From: an uncultured Marinoscillum sp.
GTDB taxonomy: Bacteria > Bacteroidota > Bacteroidia > Cytophagales > MED-G16
DNA length: 49,130 bases
Reading direction: 5' to 3'
Assembly (NCBI GenBank): GCA_902633975.1
Contig: CACPHX010000011.1
Span: 1-49,130 of the forward strand
In this document: in pieces, positions 1-8,738 of the stretch
How positions within the stretch are numbered: position 1 is the first letter of the stretch
Layout: each line of letters opens with the position of its first letter
Notes under the pieces: generated by a model
Seen by the model: only the letters and a program-made list of their open reading frames with translations
Told to the model about the DNA's origin: nothing
The model's database searches: none
Program-made: the position numbers and the translations under genes

Positions 1-699
1 AAAACTCTTAACCCTATTCCCTCTGGTGGAACTGAAGATTTAAGTCACACAGAATTTCTAATTCCTGATTTCATTATTAAAAAAGATGAAAAAAATTTTA
101 TGATAGAGTTTACATCTCTAAATAGAGAAATAAATATTAATAAAAATTACATAATAATGTATGACGAATTATCCAAAAAAAAGGAGAAAGATAATGAATC
201 AAAAGAGTCTTATGATTTCATTAAAAATAAGATTAAGTCAGCTAAATGGTTTATCGAAGCTCTGAATCAGAGAAATTCTACACTTAAAAAAACGATGAAA
301 GCAATAATTGATTATCAAAAAAAATTTTTTAGAGATGGAGATGAAAATGACTTAAAGCCTATGATTCTAAAAGATATTTCTGAAATAATTAAGATGGATA
401 TTTCAACTGTTAGCAGAATAGTTAGTAGTAAAGTAGTTCAAACAGACTTTGGAGTTTTCCCACTGAAATACTTTTTCTCAGAGTCTAAAATTAAGAAAGG
501 AGAAAAGTATGTAAGCAGTAAAGTTGTTAAAAACTTTTTGAAGAATGTAATAGACTCTGAAGATAAAAAAAACCCATTATCAGATGAGCATTTGGAAAAA
601 ATATTAAATAAAGAAGGATTCAAAGTAGCAAGAAGGACAATATCAAAATATAGAGAACAACTAAATATACCAATAGCTAGACTCAGGAAAAATTTTTAA
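1..699 (+). CDS. rpoN: RNA polymerase sigma-54 factor RpoN, C-terminal part (5' end outside window)
   Basis: Sigma-54 directs RNA polymerase to -24/-12 promoters and needs an AAA+ activator to open them. The frame is open from base 1, so the first 33 codons precede the first in-frame ATG and the N-terminus lies outside the window. The fragment starts in the core-binding region (LNPIPSGG, like the family's LNPKPG). A helix-turn-helix follows (DISEIIKMDISTVSRIVSSK). The diagnostic RpoN box, ARRTISKYRE, lies at bases 628-657, and the protein ends 13 residues later, as is usual. The next gene converges on it with a 4-base overlap (696-699). Family assignment is firm because the RpoN box is close to invariant and unique to sigma-54. 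Confidence 0.96.
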   Translation, partial: KTLNPIPSGGTEDLSHTEFLIPDFIIKKDEKNFMIEFTSLNREININKNYIIMYDELSKKKEKDNESKESYDFIKNKIKSAKWFIEALNQRNSTLKKTMKAIIDYQKKFFRDGDENDLKPMILKDISEIIKMDISTVSRIVSSKVVQTDFGVFPLKYFFSESKIKKGEKYVSSKVVKNFLKNVIDSEDKKNPLSDEHLEKILNKEGFKVARRTISKYREQLNIPIARLRKNF

Positions 700-1419
700 A
701 AAATTGAAAAAGAAATTCCAAATTTATTAATATATGGATTCTTAGATACATTTAATGGGACTGTTGAATCACCAAAAAGATTTGACAGATGCATCTTATA
801 GTATAAATTAAAATTTCCTGATCCAACCTGTAAAGAAATAGCATATTTTAATTGATTTAGACCGAAGTCATTTTTAATTTTTGTGTGGGTCATTACGTTA
901 TTTATCTTATTCTTAATTTTGGTCGAAGAACTTATCATAAGACCAATTTCAGCACCAAGACCTATAAAAAATCTTCCTTTGTCATATTTTCCAGAACCAA
1001 AATAATATTTTAAATCTATAGGCAATATCAAATAATTGCCTTTCAAAGAATTTTTATCTGGTACGAAAGACAATGTATCAATTGTTGTTTGGTCTAAACC
1101 GTCATTATCTATAAAAGTAATTGGAATGATATCATTTTTAAATGACATCTTATCTATCGAAAGACCCAACCCTGGATTAAAAGAAAAATTTTCATCTAAA
1201 AAAAGAGGTTTAGAGTAGTATAAATCAAATGATCTTGATGGAAATAAGTTTGTCTTCATCGACGGATCTGAATCACTTAAAGTTGTCAAGGAAAAGTTTA
1301 ACTTTAAGTAGCCTGGAAGATCGAAACTTGATTTTTTCTTTTTTATCTGTATTATCATTTTCCTGAGCATTCAGATTAGAAAATGAAAAAATGGTAAAAA
1401 GTAAAAAAAATAATTTCAT
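696..1419 (-). pseudogene. Outer-membrane beta-barrel protein (PorT-like size), apparent one-base frameshift
   Basis: Most of the protein is in one frame (696-1370): alternating hydrophobic strands, glycine-rich turns and a terminal phenylalanine (GISFSIF), as expected of a small outer-membrane barrel. That frame has no signal peptide. The upstream ATG at 1419 opens a typical signal peptide (MKLFFLLFTIFSFSNLNAQ) in the other frame, which runs on into KKEKIKF and soon stops. The two frames meet in an A-rich tract with two six-A runs (T runs at 1332-1337 and 1339-1344 on the plus strand). Reading one base fewer there joins signal peptide and barrel into about 240 residues. A -7 box lies 16 bases before 1419. 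It may be a sequencing or assembly error in a homopolymer, or a real mutation. The exact barrel family is not recognised. Confidence 0.7.
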
Positions 1420-1434
1420 ACTAACTAATTCGGA

Positions 1435-1442
1435 CAAAGATA
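1435..1442 (-). promoter_or_regulatory. TAnnTTTG -7 box upstream of the barrel gene
   Basis: The minus strand reads TATCTTTG, a full match to the Bacteroidota -7 consensus TAnnTTTG, ending 16 bases before the ATG at 1419. It supports 1419, not 1370, as the original start. No TTG is seen at the usual 17-23 base spacing; the nearest TTTG is about 30 bases upstream. Confidence 0.5.
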
Positions 1443-1508
1443 GTTTATATAATCCTAATCTTAAATAATTCTCAAACTACTTATTATTAATTATTAGATT
1501 TACAAATT

Positions 1509-1582
1509 GGACTTGTAGCTTAACTGGATAGAGCACCTGGTTACGGCCCAGGAGGTTGGGGGTTCGACTCCCTCCGAGTCCT
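1509..1582 (+). tRNA. tRNA-Arg (anticodon ACG)
   Basis: A complete cloverleaf can be folded by hand. The acceptor stem GGACTTG (1509-1515) pairs with CGAGTCC (1575-1581), with one G-T pair. The anticodon stem CCTGG/CCAGG (1536-1540/1548-1552) encloses the loop TTACGGC. The T-arm at 1558-1574 has the loop TTCGACT. The anticodon ACG (1543-1545) reads CGN arginine codons after A34 is converted to inosine by TadA. The 3' CCA is not encoded. The T discriminator at 1582 is unusual but does not change the identity call. Confidence 0.96.
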
Positions 1583-1631
1583 CAATAATTATTATTAAAA
1601 ACAGAAATTACATACTGTCAAAAATTATTCT

Positions 1632-2477
1632 CTACAGAGACTCATTTCTTATTTTTTGTAGTTCTTTATACTTTTCAATTGCCTCATTCAAGTCAAGATG
1701 AAATGTTTTGTCAATTAATAACTTCATTTTATTCACATAAATTTCATCTTTCGTAAATAATAGAAAAAACTCATCTGGTTTTTGGTTTGTTTTTTTTGAT
1801 ATTTCAATTTTAGAATTATAAATCAAACCTTCAGGAGGTATTTTACAAATTATTGGGGATCCATCGATTATATCGTCTTGAACAATATTATTTAAGGTAA
1901 CAAAATATGAAAATATATCAGACGAATTTGAATAAGTAGGAATACTCTTTAAGTTATTATCGTATTGAAAAAATTTTAAATTCTTTGGATTATTAGTATT
2001 AAATGAAAAAAAGTGTGTAAGTATTTGATAGGAAAAAGTATTTAAATTTGAATTACTAGATTTTGATTCGAGTCCTTTTCTCTCAGTAACATCAGATCTT
2101 CCAGATCCACCCCCAGACAATGAGGATTGGTCACCTACAGGTACAGCACCTCCACTATCTACATAAGAAGATCCTTTTTGAACAGCGGTTGTAACTTTAG
2201 CTTCCTTTTCATTTCTATTATCATTGATGGTTTCTATACTTTTAGTTGATAAATTTTTACCTTCAATAGACCTCTGAATATTCTTAGATTCTAAACCAAT
2301 ATAATAGATGTTTTCATTTTTTTTATTGATTATTTCAAAAGAAATTTCATAAATTTTCTTTTTTTTAGTCTCCTCTAATAAAGTCCATTTGGTCAGAACT
2401 TTAACATATTCATTTTCAATAAAATTATTTTCTGATGAAAATAACCAGAATAAAACAAATAAAAATTTTAGAATCAT
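1632..2477 (-). CDS. Secreted protein of unknown function with a Gly/Ser-rich hinge
   Basis: Not recognised. The 281-residue product starts with a hydrophobic stretch (MILKFLFVLFWLFSS) that looks like a signal peptide. About 75 residues rich in Lys, Glu and Ile follow, including a strand-like segment (KKIYEISFEIINKKNENIYY). Next comes a low-complexity hinge at roughly residues 95-135 containing GGAVPVG and SLSGGGSGRSD. A C-terminal half of about 140 residues contains IICKIPPEGLIYNSKIEIS and a charged helical tail. There is no lipobox. It stands alone between tRNA-Arg and a divergently transcribed PQQ-type lipoprotein. The layout suggests two domains joined by a flexible linker outside the cytoplasm; that is inference only. 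It could belong to a narrow lineage-specific family. Confidence 0.6.
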   Translation of the reverse strand: MILKFLFVLFWLFSSENNFIENEYVKVLTKWTLLEETKKKKIYEISFEIINKKNENIYYIGLESKNIQRSIEGKNLSTKSIETINDNRNEKEAKVTTAVQKGSSYVDSGGAVPVGDQSSLSGGGSGRSDVTERKGLESKSSNSNLNTFSYQILTHFFSFNTNNPKNLKFFQYDNNLKSIPTYSNSSDIFSYFVTLNNIVQDDIIDGSPIICKIPPEGLIYNSKIEISKKTNQKPDEFFLLFTKDEIYVNKMKLLIDKTFHLDLNEAIEKYKELQKIRNESL

Positions 2478-2529
2478 ATTACAATCTAAAAAAAGAAAAC
2501 AAAAAATTCAAAAAGGAAGTTTAATAGAA

Positions 2530-2537
2530 TAATTTTG
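2530..2537 (+). promoter_or_regulatory. TAnnTTTG -7 box for the PQQ-dehydrogenase-like gene
   Basis: TAATTTTG matches TAnnTTTG exactly and ends 18 bases before the TTG at 2556. It overlaps the alternative TTG at 2535. If the box is used, translation cannot begin at 2535, so it favours 2556. Confidence 0.5.
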
Positions 2538-2555
2538 TGTAAAATAAAAAATACA

Positions 2556-3971
2556 TTGAAAAAAACTTTATTTTTTCTGACATTAATCTTATTACTTTCA
2601 GACTGTACGTCAAAAAAAAAAAATGAAAGTAAAATAAATATAATAAAGAATCTCTCTCCAGATATTGACAATGGTGGTTTATATATGCCTGAAGGATTTG
2701 GTGCCATAGTCGTATCGGAAGGAGTTGGTCCATCAAGACACATTGCAGTAAAAAGCAATGGTGATATTTATGTCAAGCTACGAAAAGCATCTGGAAGAAA
2801 TGGCAATGTAGCATTAAGGGACAACAATGGCGATGGCAAAGCTGATATAGTAGAACGATTTGGTGATTATCCTAATGATGGAAAATTTGGTACTGAGATG
2901 AAGATAAATGATGGATATCTGTATTATAGTTCTGAACTTGTAATTTATAGACAATTGCTTGATCCATATGAATTAATACCAAAGGGAAAACCAGAAATAG
3001 TTCTTGTTGATCCTTATCCAATTAGATGGCACAATGCAAAATCGCTCGCTTTTGATAAAGAAAATAACATGTATGTAACATTTTCTGCGCCTACGAATGC
3101 ATGTGAGGATTGGGATACCAAACCAAATACATATTCAACTGAAAATGTTAAAGGTCAATATCCCTGTGAGCAACTTGAACTTCTTGGTGGAATTTGGAAA
3201 TTTAATAAAAATAAGCTTGGACAATCTTTAAAAGATGGTATTAGATATGCAACCGGTATAAGAAGTGTCGTGGGATTAACTTGGAATAATGAGGTTAACA
3301 GTTTATATGGTGTTAATCATGGTAGAGATTTTCTACACAACCATTACCCACAATATTATAGTAAATGGGATAATACTGTATTGCCTGCCGAGGAGTTTAT
3401 GAAAATACAAAGTGGAGATAATTATGGATGGCCATATACTTATTATGATCATTTCAAAAATAAAAGAATGTTAGCGCCTGAGTACGGAGGAGATGGAAAA
3501 ATTGAATCAAATGATTATTCCAACCCAATAATGGGTCTTCCAGCTCACTGGGCACCAAATGATTTACTTTTTTATACTGGAAATCAATTTCCTTTAAGAT
3601 ATAAAAATGGTGCATTTATTGCTTTTCACGGATCAACAAATAGAATGCCCTATCCTCAGGCAGGTTACGTAGTTGGTTTCATTCCTTTTGAAAATGGAGA
3701 ACCAATTGGTCAAATGGAAATATTTGCTGATGGTTTTATTGGGAAAGATGTTATAAGCGATATGGAAGAAGCTGAATATAGGCCTATGGGTTTAGCTCAA
3801 GGTCCTGACGGCTCATTATATGTATCTGAGTCAAAAAAAGGAAAAATATGGAGAATAATTTTTAGAGGTAATAAAGAGAGTTTTGGGAAGCAAAACTTGA
3901 ACTCAATGAGAGATAGGCTTAATAGATCGAATATCAAACAACCCGAAGAGGGTTTAGATATAATTAAATAA
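2556..3971 (+). CDS. PQQ-dependent sugar (sorbosone-type) dehydrogenase-like beta-propeller lipoprotein
   Basis: The fold is the six-bladed propeller of soluble glucose and sorbosone dehydrogenases, which oxidise sugars with PQQ outside the cytoplasm. Visible family signatures are an early DNNGDGKAD calcium-type loop, RWHNAKSLAFD, GVNHGRDFL, an EFMKIQSGDNYGWPY segment, AHWAPNDLLFYTG, and a closing blade with GPDGSLYVSESKKGKIWRI. The substrate cannot be read from sequence, and PQQ use is assumed from the family. I place the start at TTG 2556, which gives a lipoprotein signal (LLLSDC, Cys17). The in-frame TTG at 2535 overlaps a -7 box. The 3' end lies one base from the converging acs. No PQQ biosynthesis genes are present in the window. 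Confidence 0.82.
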   Translation: MKKTLFFLTLILLLSDCTSKKKNESKINIIKNLSPDIDNGGLYMPEGFGAIVVSEGVGPSRHIAVKSNGDIYVKLRKASGRNGNVALRDNNGDGKADIVERFGDYPNDGKFGTEMKINDGYLYYSSELVIYRQLLDPYELIPKGKPEIVLVDPYPIRWHNAKSLAFDKENNMYVTFSAPTNACEDWDTKPNTYSTENVKGQYPCEQLELLGGIWKFNKNKLGQSLKDGIRYATGIRSVVGLTWNNEVNSLYGVNHGRDFLHNHYPQYYSKWDNTVLPAEEFMKIQSGDNYGWPYTYYDHFKNKRMLAPEYGGDGKIESNDYSNPIMGLPAHWAPNDLLFYTGNQFPLRYKNGAFIAFHGSTNRMPYPQAGYVVGFIPFENGEPIGQMEIFADGFIGKDVISDMEEAEYRPMGLAQGPDGSLYVSESKKGKIWRIIFRGNKESFGKQNLNSMRDRLNRSNIKQPEEGLDIIK

Positions 3972-3972
3972 T

Positions 3973-5868
3973 TCAATTAGCTATTTTGTCTTTATAAAGA
4001 TTAGTTATTAAATCAACAATTTCTGGGTTGAGTAATGTTGACGTATCACCAAAATTATCAAATTCTTGACTGGAAATTTTTCTTAAAATTCTTCTCATAA
4101 TTTTACCTGATCTTGTCTTAGGGAGACCTGGAACTATCAAAATATTATCTGGTTTAGCTATTGGACCAATATGTTTTGTTACTGATAACCTTATTGAAGA
4201 AGAATAATCATACCCTGATTTTGGATTATTTATTATAACAAAAGCAAATATTCCTTGACCCTTGATATCATGGGGATATCCAACAACAGCAGATTCAACC
4301 ACATTAAAATCTTGATTTATTGCATCTTCCACTTCAGCAGTACCTATTCTATGACCAGAAACATTAATCACATCATCGACCCTACCAAGTATTCTATACA
4401 TACCATTCTCATCTCTTTTTGCACCATCTCCTGTAAAATAATATCCTTTAAATGTGGAAAAATAAGTTTCCTTACATCTTTTGTGATCACCGTAGGTTGT
4501 TCTCAAAATAGATGGCCACGGAAACTTTATGCATAAATTTCCCTCCCTATTATTTTCTTTTATTTCTTCTCCATCATTGTCTAACAAAATTGGCTGAATT
4601 CCTGGTAATGGTAAAGTTGCGTAAGTTGGCTTACATTCAATCACATTTGGTATAGGAGAAATCATAATTCCTCCTGTCTCTGTTTGCCACCATGTATCAA
4701 CCAGTGGACACTTTTTCTTACCTACCCTCTCATAATACCATTTCCAAGCTTCCTCATTGATTGGTTCTCCTACAGACCCAATTACTTTTAGTGACTTAAA
4801 TTCATAACCTTCTACATACTTATCACCATAAGACTGAAGAGCTCTTATTGCAGTAGGAGCGGTATAGAATTGATTCACTTTATACTTATCAATAACATCC
4901 CAAAATCTAGATGGATTAGGGTAATTAGGAACACCTTCAAACATTATGGTTTTTGCCCCAGATAACAAGGGTCCATAAACAATGTAACTATGGCCAGTAA
5001 TCCATCCAACATCAGCAGTACACCAATACGTATCTCCTTTCTCATATTGAAAAATATTTTCAAAAGAATACTGACAATAAATCATATATCCAGCACAAGT
5101 ATGAACAACCCCTTTTGGTTTACCTGTAGAACCTGAGGTGTAAAGAATAAAAAGAATATCCTCAGAGTTCATATTTTCTGGCTTACAAAAATCATCTTCC
5201 CTTTTGACAAGTTCATCATACCAATAATCTCTTCCTTTGACCATTTGTATATTATTATTTGTCCTTTTTATAGTCAGAACACTTTCGACAGAGGAAGATT
5301 TATTAAGTGCCTCATCAACGACATTTTTAACAGGGATAGTTTTATTGCCTCTAAAATTTCCATCAGATGTGACTACAACTTTTGCTTTACAGTCATTGAT
5401 TCGATCTGACAAAGATTTTGCACTAAAACCTGCAAACACAACAGAATGGACTGCACCTATTCTAGCACATGCTAGCATTGAAATAGCAGCCTCCGGAATC
5501 ATAGGTAAATAAATTATAACCCTATCCCCTTTTTTTACTCCAAGAGATTTAAGGACATTTGCAAAAGAACATACTCGTTTAAATAATTGGGAGTAAGAAA
5601 GTTCAATATTTTTTTCATTTGGTTCGTTGGGCTCCCAAATAATTGCTGTATCACTTTCATTTTTTCTATTTCTCTCAAAAATATTTTCTGTAATATTCAT
5701 CTTTCCGTCAGCAAACCATTTGACATCAGGATCTTCAAAATTCCATGAAAGAATATCTTTTGGCACCTTTGACCAAAGAAATGATTTAGAATATCTTAAC
5801 CAAAATTCTTTTGGATCTTCAATACTTTTTTTGTAATCCTCTCTGTATTGAGTTAAAGATTTAATCAT
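3973..5868 (-). CDS. acs: Acetyl-CoA synthetase (AMP-forming)
   Basis: Acs activates acetate to acetyl-CoA through acetyl-AMP in the cytoplasm, feeding central metabolism or acetate scavenging. At 631 residues it is close to the usual 630-660. An N-terminal Acs cap precedes the AMP-binding domain. The P-loop YTSGSTGKPKGVVHT is at residues 243-257, and the WWQTETGG core motif at 393-400. The C-terminal SGKIMRR segment (587-593) carries the catalytic lysine (K589) that is a well-known acetylation site in this family. It is the last gene of a minus-strand group with phoH, 2 bases upstream, and bshA. Nothing in the motifs looks degenerate. Other acyl-CoA synthetases are possible but less likely, given the length and the close match to Acs. 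Confidence 0.95.
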   Translation of the reverse strand: MIKSLTQYREDYKKSIEDPKEFWLRYSKSFLWSKVPKDILSWNFEDPDVKWFADGKMNITENIFERNRKNESDTAIIWEPNEPNEKNIELSYSQLFKRVCSFANVLKSLGVKKGDRVIIYLPMIPEAAISMLACARIGAVHSVVFAGFSAKSLSDRINDCKAKVVVTSDGNFRGNKTIPVKNVVDEALNKSSSVESVLTIKRTNNNIQMVKGRDYWYDELVKREDDFCKPENMNSEDILFILYTSGSTGKPKGVVHTCAGYMIYCQYSFENIFQYEKGDTYWCTADVGWITGHSYIVYGPLLSGAKTIMFEGVPNYPNPSRFWDVIDKYKVNQFYTAPTAIRALQSYGDKYVEGYEFKSLKVIGSVGEPINEEAWKWYYERVGKKKCPLVDTWWQTETGGIMISPIPNVIECKPTYATLPLPGIQPILLDNDGEEIKENNREGNLCIKFPWPSILRTTYGDHKRCKETYFSTFKGYYFTGDGAKRDENGMYRILGRVDDVINVSGHRIGTAEVEDAINQDFNVVESAVVGYPHDIKGQGIFAFVIINNPKSGYDYSSSIRLSVTKHIGPIAKPDNILIVPGLPKTRSGKIMRRILRKISSQEFDNFGDTSTLLNPEIVDLITNLYKDKIAN

Positions 5869-5870
5869 AT

Positions 5871-7193
5871 CTATAAAAGTTCATTAGCTAGATTAGCAAG
5901 CTTTGATCTCTCACCTTTTCTCAAGGTGACATGTGAATATAATTTCTGGCCTTTAAGCTTATCAATTAAATATGATAAACCATTACTTTGTGAGTCAAGG
6001 TATGGTGTATCAATCTGATTAATATCTCCAGCAAAAATAATCTTAGTATTTTCCCCTGCTCTAGATATTATTGTTTTAACCTCATGAGGAGTTAAATTTT
6101 GAGCTTCATCAATTATAAAGAAAATATTAGAGAAACTTCTTCCTCTAATATAAGCTAGAGGTTGAATTACAAGTTTTTCTGATTCAATCATATTTTTTAG
6201 AACCTTGTATTCCTTTGAAGTCTCTTTATATTGATTTTGGATATATTTAAAATTATCCCATAATGGCTCCATATACGGATTAATCTTAGACGAAATATCT
6301 CCTGGCAAATATCCAATATCTTTATTTCCTAAAGGAACAATTGGCCTAGCAACAAATATCTGTTTATAATTTCTCCTCTGTGATATTGCTGCAGCTACCG
6401 CGAGTAAGGTCTTACCTGTACCAGCTACTCCATTAATTGATACGAGAGGTATTTTCTCATTAAGGAGAGAATGAATAGCAAAGGCTTGTTCAGCATTTCT
6501 TGGGGTAATCCCAGAAACTGAGGTTTTTTCAATCCTGCATATATTTCCTTCATCGGAATCATGATATATTAAAGCAGATTTCTTAGAGTTTTTCAGAACA
6601 TAATAGGAATTATCTAAAAGTTTTTTTCTAGGAAAAATGTCTTTTTTATTAATTGAATTGTTTAAATATATTTCATCAATTATTCCTGACTTTATATTAT
6701 GTATAACCTGACTTTCATATTCTAGAGAATTAAGGTTTTTAATTTTACCGGTAAGATAATCTTCTGCTTTTAGATTTAGTGATTTTGCCTTAAGCCTAAG
6801 ATTTATATCTTTTGATACTAAAGTCACTGTCTTATCTTTTTCCTCTTTCTGTAGGTTTAAAGCAGAATCTAGAATTTTATGGTCGTTTATATCATCATGA
6901 AAAATATTATTTTTTGTTTCTTGATTAACTAAAATTTTAAACTTTCCTTTTGTCTTACCATTTAATGGAATCCAATCATTGAGCATCTTCTCATGCGATA
7001 GTTTATCAATCATCCTTATAAATTCTCTAGCTTCAAAATTTAGAGTATCGTTTCCCTTTTTCATATGATCTAACTCCTCTAGCACTGTAATAGGAATTCC
7101 AATATCATTCTCCTCAAAATTCATAATTGAATCATGAGAATATAATATTACTGAGGTATCTAGAACATAAATTTTTTTTCTTTTCTTGACCAC
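5871..7193 (-). CDS. PIN-PhoH family protein (PIN ribonuclease fused to PhoH ATPase)
   Basis: Two domains are visible. An N-terminal PIN nuclease domain covers about residues 7-150, with the acidic positions expected of the family (D12 in VLDTS, E39/E40, D101-D104, D129). A C-terminal PhoH P-loop ATPase follows, with Walker A GVAGTGKT at 255-262 and Walker B IDEAQN at 361-366. This is the YlaK/PhoH2 type, reported as RNA helicase/ribonuclease proteins in other bacteria; its role here is unknown. Translation starts at a GTG (7193), with no better ATG nearby. It lies between bshA (7-base gap) and acs (2-base gap), so the three are probably cotranscribed although their functions do not obviously connect. 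Confidence 0.9.
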   Translation of the reverse strand: MVKKRKKIYVLDTSVILYSHDSIMNFEENDIGIPITVLEELDHMKKGNDTLNFEAREFIRMIDKLSHEKMLNDWIPLNGKTKGKFKILVNQETKNNIFHDDINDHKILDSALNLQKEEKDKTVTLVSKDINLRLKAKSLNLKAEDYLTGKIKNLNSLEYESQVIHNIKSGIIDEIYLNNSINKKDIFPRKKLLDNSYYVLKNSKKSALIYHDSDEGNICRIEKTSVSGITPRNAEQAFAIHSLLNEKIPLVSINGVAGTGKTLLAVAAAISQRRNYKQIFVARPIVPLGNKDIGYLPGDISSKINPYMEPLWDNFKYIQNQYKETSKEYKVLKNMIESEKLVIQPLAYIRGRSFSNIFFIIDEAQNLTPHEVKTIISRAGENTKIIFAGDINQIDTPYLDSQSNGLSYLIDKLKGQKLYSHVTLRKGERSKLANLANELL

Positions 7194-7200
7194 TTATAAG

Positions 7201-8319
7201 CTACTTTATAACCCCTTTATACATTTTAATATATTCTGGCAATATTTTCTCAATATCATAATTTTTTGCCCTCTTAAAAGCATTTTCTTTAAAAATTTTG
7301 AGATTTTTTTCGTCTAAAATTTGAAGAGATTTTTTTGACATATCATCTATATCACCAATTTCACATATATACCCAGACTTAGCATTTTCAATCAATTCAG
7401 GTAAACCTCCAGCATTAGAGCTTACAACTGGAACTGATGAAGCCATAGCCTCTAAAGCCGAAAGACCAAAACTTTCTTTTTCAGAAGGTAAAAGAAAAAG
7501 ATCAGCTTTAAATAATACATTTTCTACATCAGGAACTTTACCAATAAAAATTACATCATTTAATGAGCAAAGTGTTCTAGTTAAAGATTCAATATTAGCC
7601 CTTTCAGGACCATCGCCAATCATTATTAACTTACATCTTTTCTTTTTCCTTATTTTACAAAATACGTTAATGACATCTTGGATTCTTTTTACTTTTCTAA
7701 AATTAGATGTGTGTATCAATAATTTATCACCTTGGTCACAAAATTTAATTCTATAATTATTTTTTTTGACAGAAGTATATATTTTAAGATCAATAAAATT
7801 TGGAATTACATCAATTGTATTTTTAATATCAAATATTTTTTTTGTATCATCCTTTAAACTTTTAGAAACAGCAGAAACCTTATCCGATAAATTTATAGAA
7901 TGATTTATAACAGGTTTACAGGATGGGTCTTTTCCAACTAGAGTTATATCGGTTCCGTGAAGAGTTGTAATTACAGGTATATGGATGCCCATAGTCTTCA
8001 AAATTTCTTTAGCTAAAATTGCAGCTGAAGCATGTGGAATAGCGTAATGAACATGTATTAAGTCAAGCCTTTCAAACTTGACAATTTCAACTAACTTACT
8101 TGTTAAAGAGGTTTCATAGGGTGGAAAATCAAATAACGGATAATTTTTAACAGAAACCTCATGATAAAATAAATTATCACTAATCAAGTTCAATCGTGCT
8201 GGTTGAGCATAAGATATAAAATGAACAATATTACCTTTCTCTGAAAGAGACTTTCCAAGTTCTGTTGCAACAACTCCACTTCCACCGAAGGTAGGATAAC
8301 ACAAAATACCTATCTTCAT
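7201..8319 (-). CDS. bshA: N-acetyl-alpha-D-glucosaminyl L-malate synthase BshA
   Basis: BshA is a GT4 glycosyltransferase that joins UDP-GlcNAc to L-malate, the first step of bacillithiol synthesis. The N-terminus (KIGILCYPTFGGSGVVATEL) is the characteristic BshA form of the GT4 GGSG loop. It is followed by HVHYAIPHA, TLHGTDITLVG and the C-terminal nucleotide-sugar motif LPSEKESFGLSALEAMA with its EX7E glutamates. The 372-residue length is normal. bshB and bshC are not in this window, so the pathway must be completed elsewhere. It is the first gene of the bshA-phoH-acs group and diverges from the mutL operon across about 120 bases. A generic GT4 transferase is the alternative, but the N-terminal signature argues against it. 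Confidence 0.92.
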   Translation of the reverse strand: MKIGILCYPTFGGSGVVATELGKSLSEKGNIVHFISYAQPARLNLISDNLFYHEVSVKNYPLFDFPPYETSLTSKLVEIVKFERLDLIHVHYAIPHASAAILAKEILKTMGIHIPVITTLHGTDITLVGKDPSCKPVINHSINLSDKVSAVSKSLKDDTKKIFDIKNTIDVIPNFIDLKIYTSVKKNNYRIKFCDQGDKLLIHTSNFRKVKRIQDVINVFCKIRKKKRCKLIMIGDGPERANIESLTRTLCSLNDVIFIGKVPDVENVLFKADLFLLPSEKESFGLSALEAMASSVPVVSSNAGGLPELIENAKSGYICEIGDIDDMSKKSLQILDEKNLKIFKENAFKRAKNYDIEKILPEYIKMYKGVIK

Positions 8320-8438
8320 AAAATTCTTAAAGATTTAAAATATGCAGAATATATAAATATTATCTTCATTTCAAGTATCATTACTAATTTAACAAATTTT
8401 AAATCTATCTTTAAGATTAATTAATATGATTTGTAAAA

Positions 8439-8738
8439 ATGAAGTTGCCATCATTTATAAGACTTCCTAATAACAGAAAATTTAAATTTTCTCCTAGACA
8501 TTATGACCCCGTCAAAGATGACATAGATCAAAGAGTTTCAGGAATAAAAAATTCAAAAAAATATTTTAAGAGATCCAAAAAAAGCAAACAATTAAGTAGT
8601 TCAAAATTACAAATAATAATAGCATTTTTTCTTTCATTTTTTATTTTTGGCTGGTTATATGCAGGCAATAAAATTTTTATTTTTATTCCTCTATTTTTTG
8701 TGTGGTTATTATATAAAAGTTTTGTAAAAAAGAAATGA
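8439..8738 (+). CDS. Small conserved membrane protein preceding mutL
   Basis: The product has 99 residues. It has a basic, soluble N-terminal half (about residues 1-65) with a distinctive RHYDPVKDDIDQR segment, then two adjacent membrane helices (about 66-95) and a KKK tail. From memory, a similar small protein often precedes mutL in Flavobacteriia and is sometimes labelled a riboflavin synthase subunit; nothing here supports that activity. Its stop overlaps the mutL start by four bases (ATGA), so translation is probably coupled. I know no function. The conserved placement suggests real coding rather than a chance frame. Confidence 0.8.
   Translation: MKLPSFIRLPNNRKFKFSPRHYDPVKDDIDQRVSGIKNSKKYFKRSKKSKQLSSSKLQIIIAFFLSFFIFGWLYAGNKIFIFIPLFFVWLLYKSFVKKK

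Noticed and set aside
1509-1631. tRNA-Arg as an integration site of a mobile element
   Set aside because: No integrase, no repeat of the tRNA 3' end and no change in gene content nearby.
2486-2758. Minus-strand open frames over the start of the PQQ-type gene
   Set aside because: They are antisense to a clear signal peptide and propeller domain, and are rich in phenylalanine only because the opposite strand is A-rich.
8439-8738. Riboflavin synthase subunit for the small gene before mutL
   Set aside because: That label appears in my recollection of annotations, but the protein has two membrane helices, no lumazine-synthase-like features and only 99 residues.
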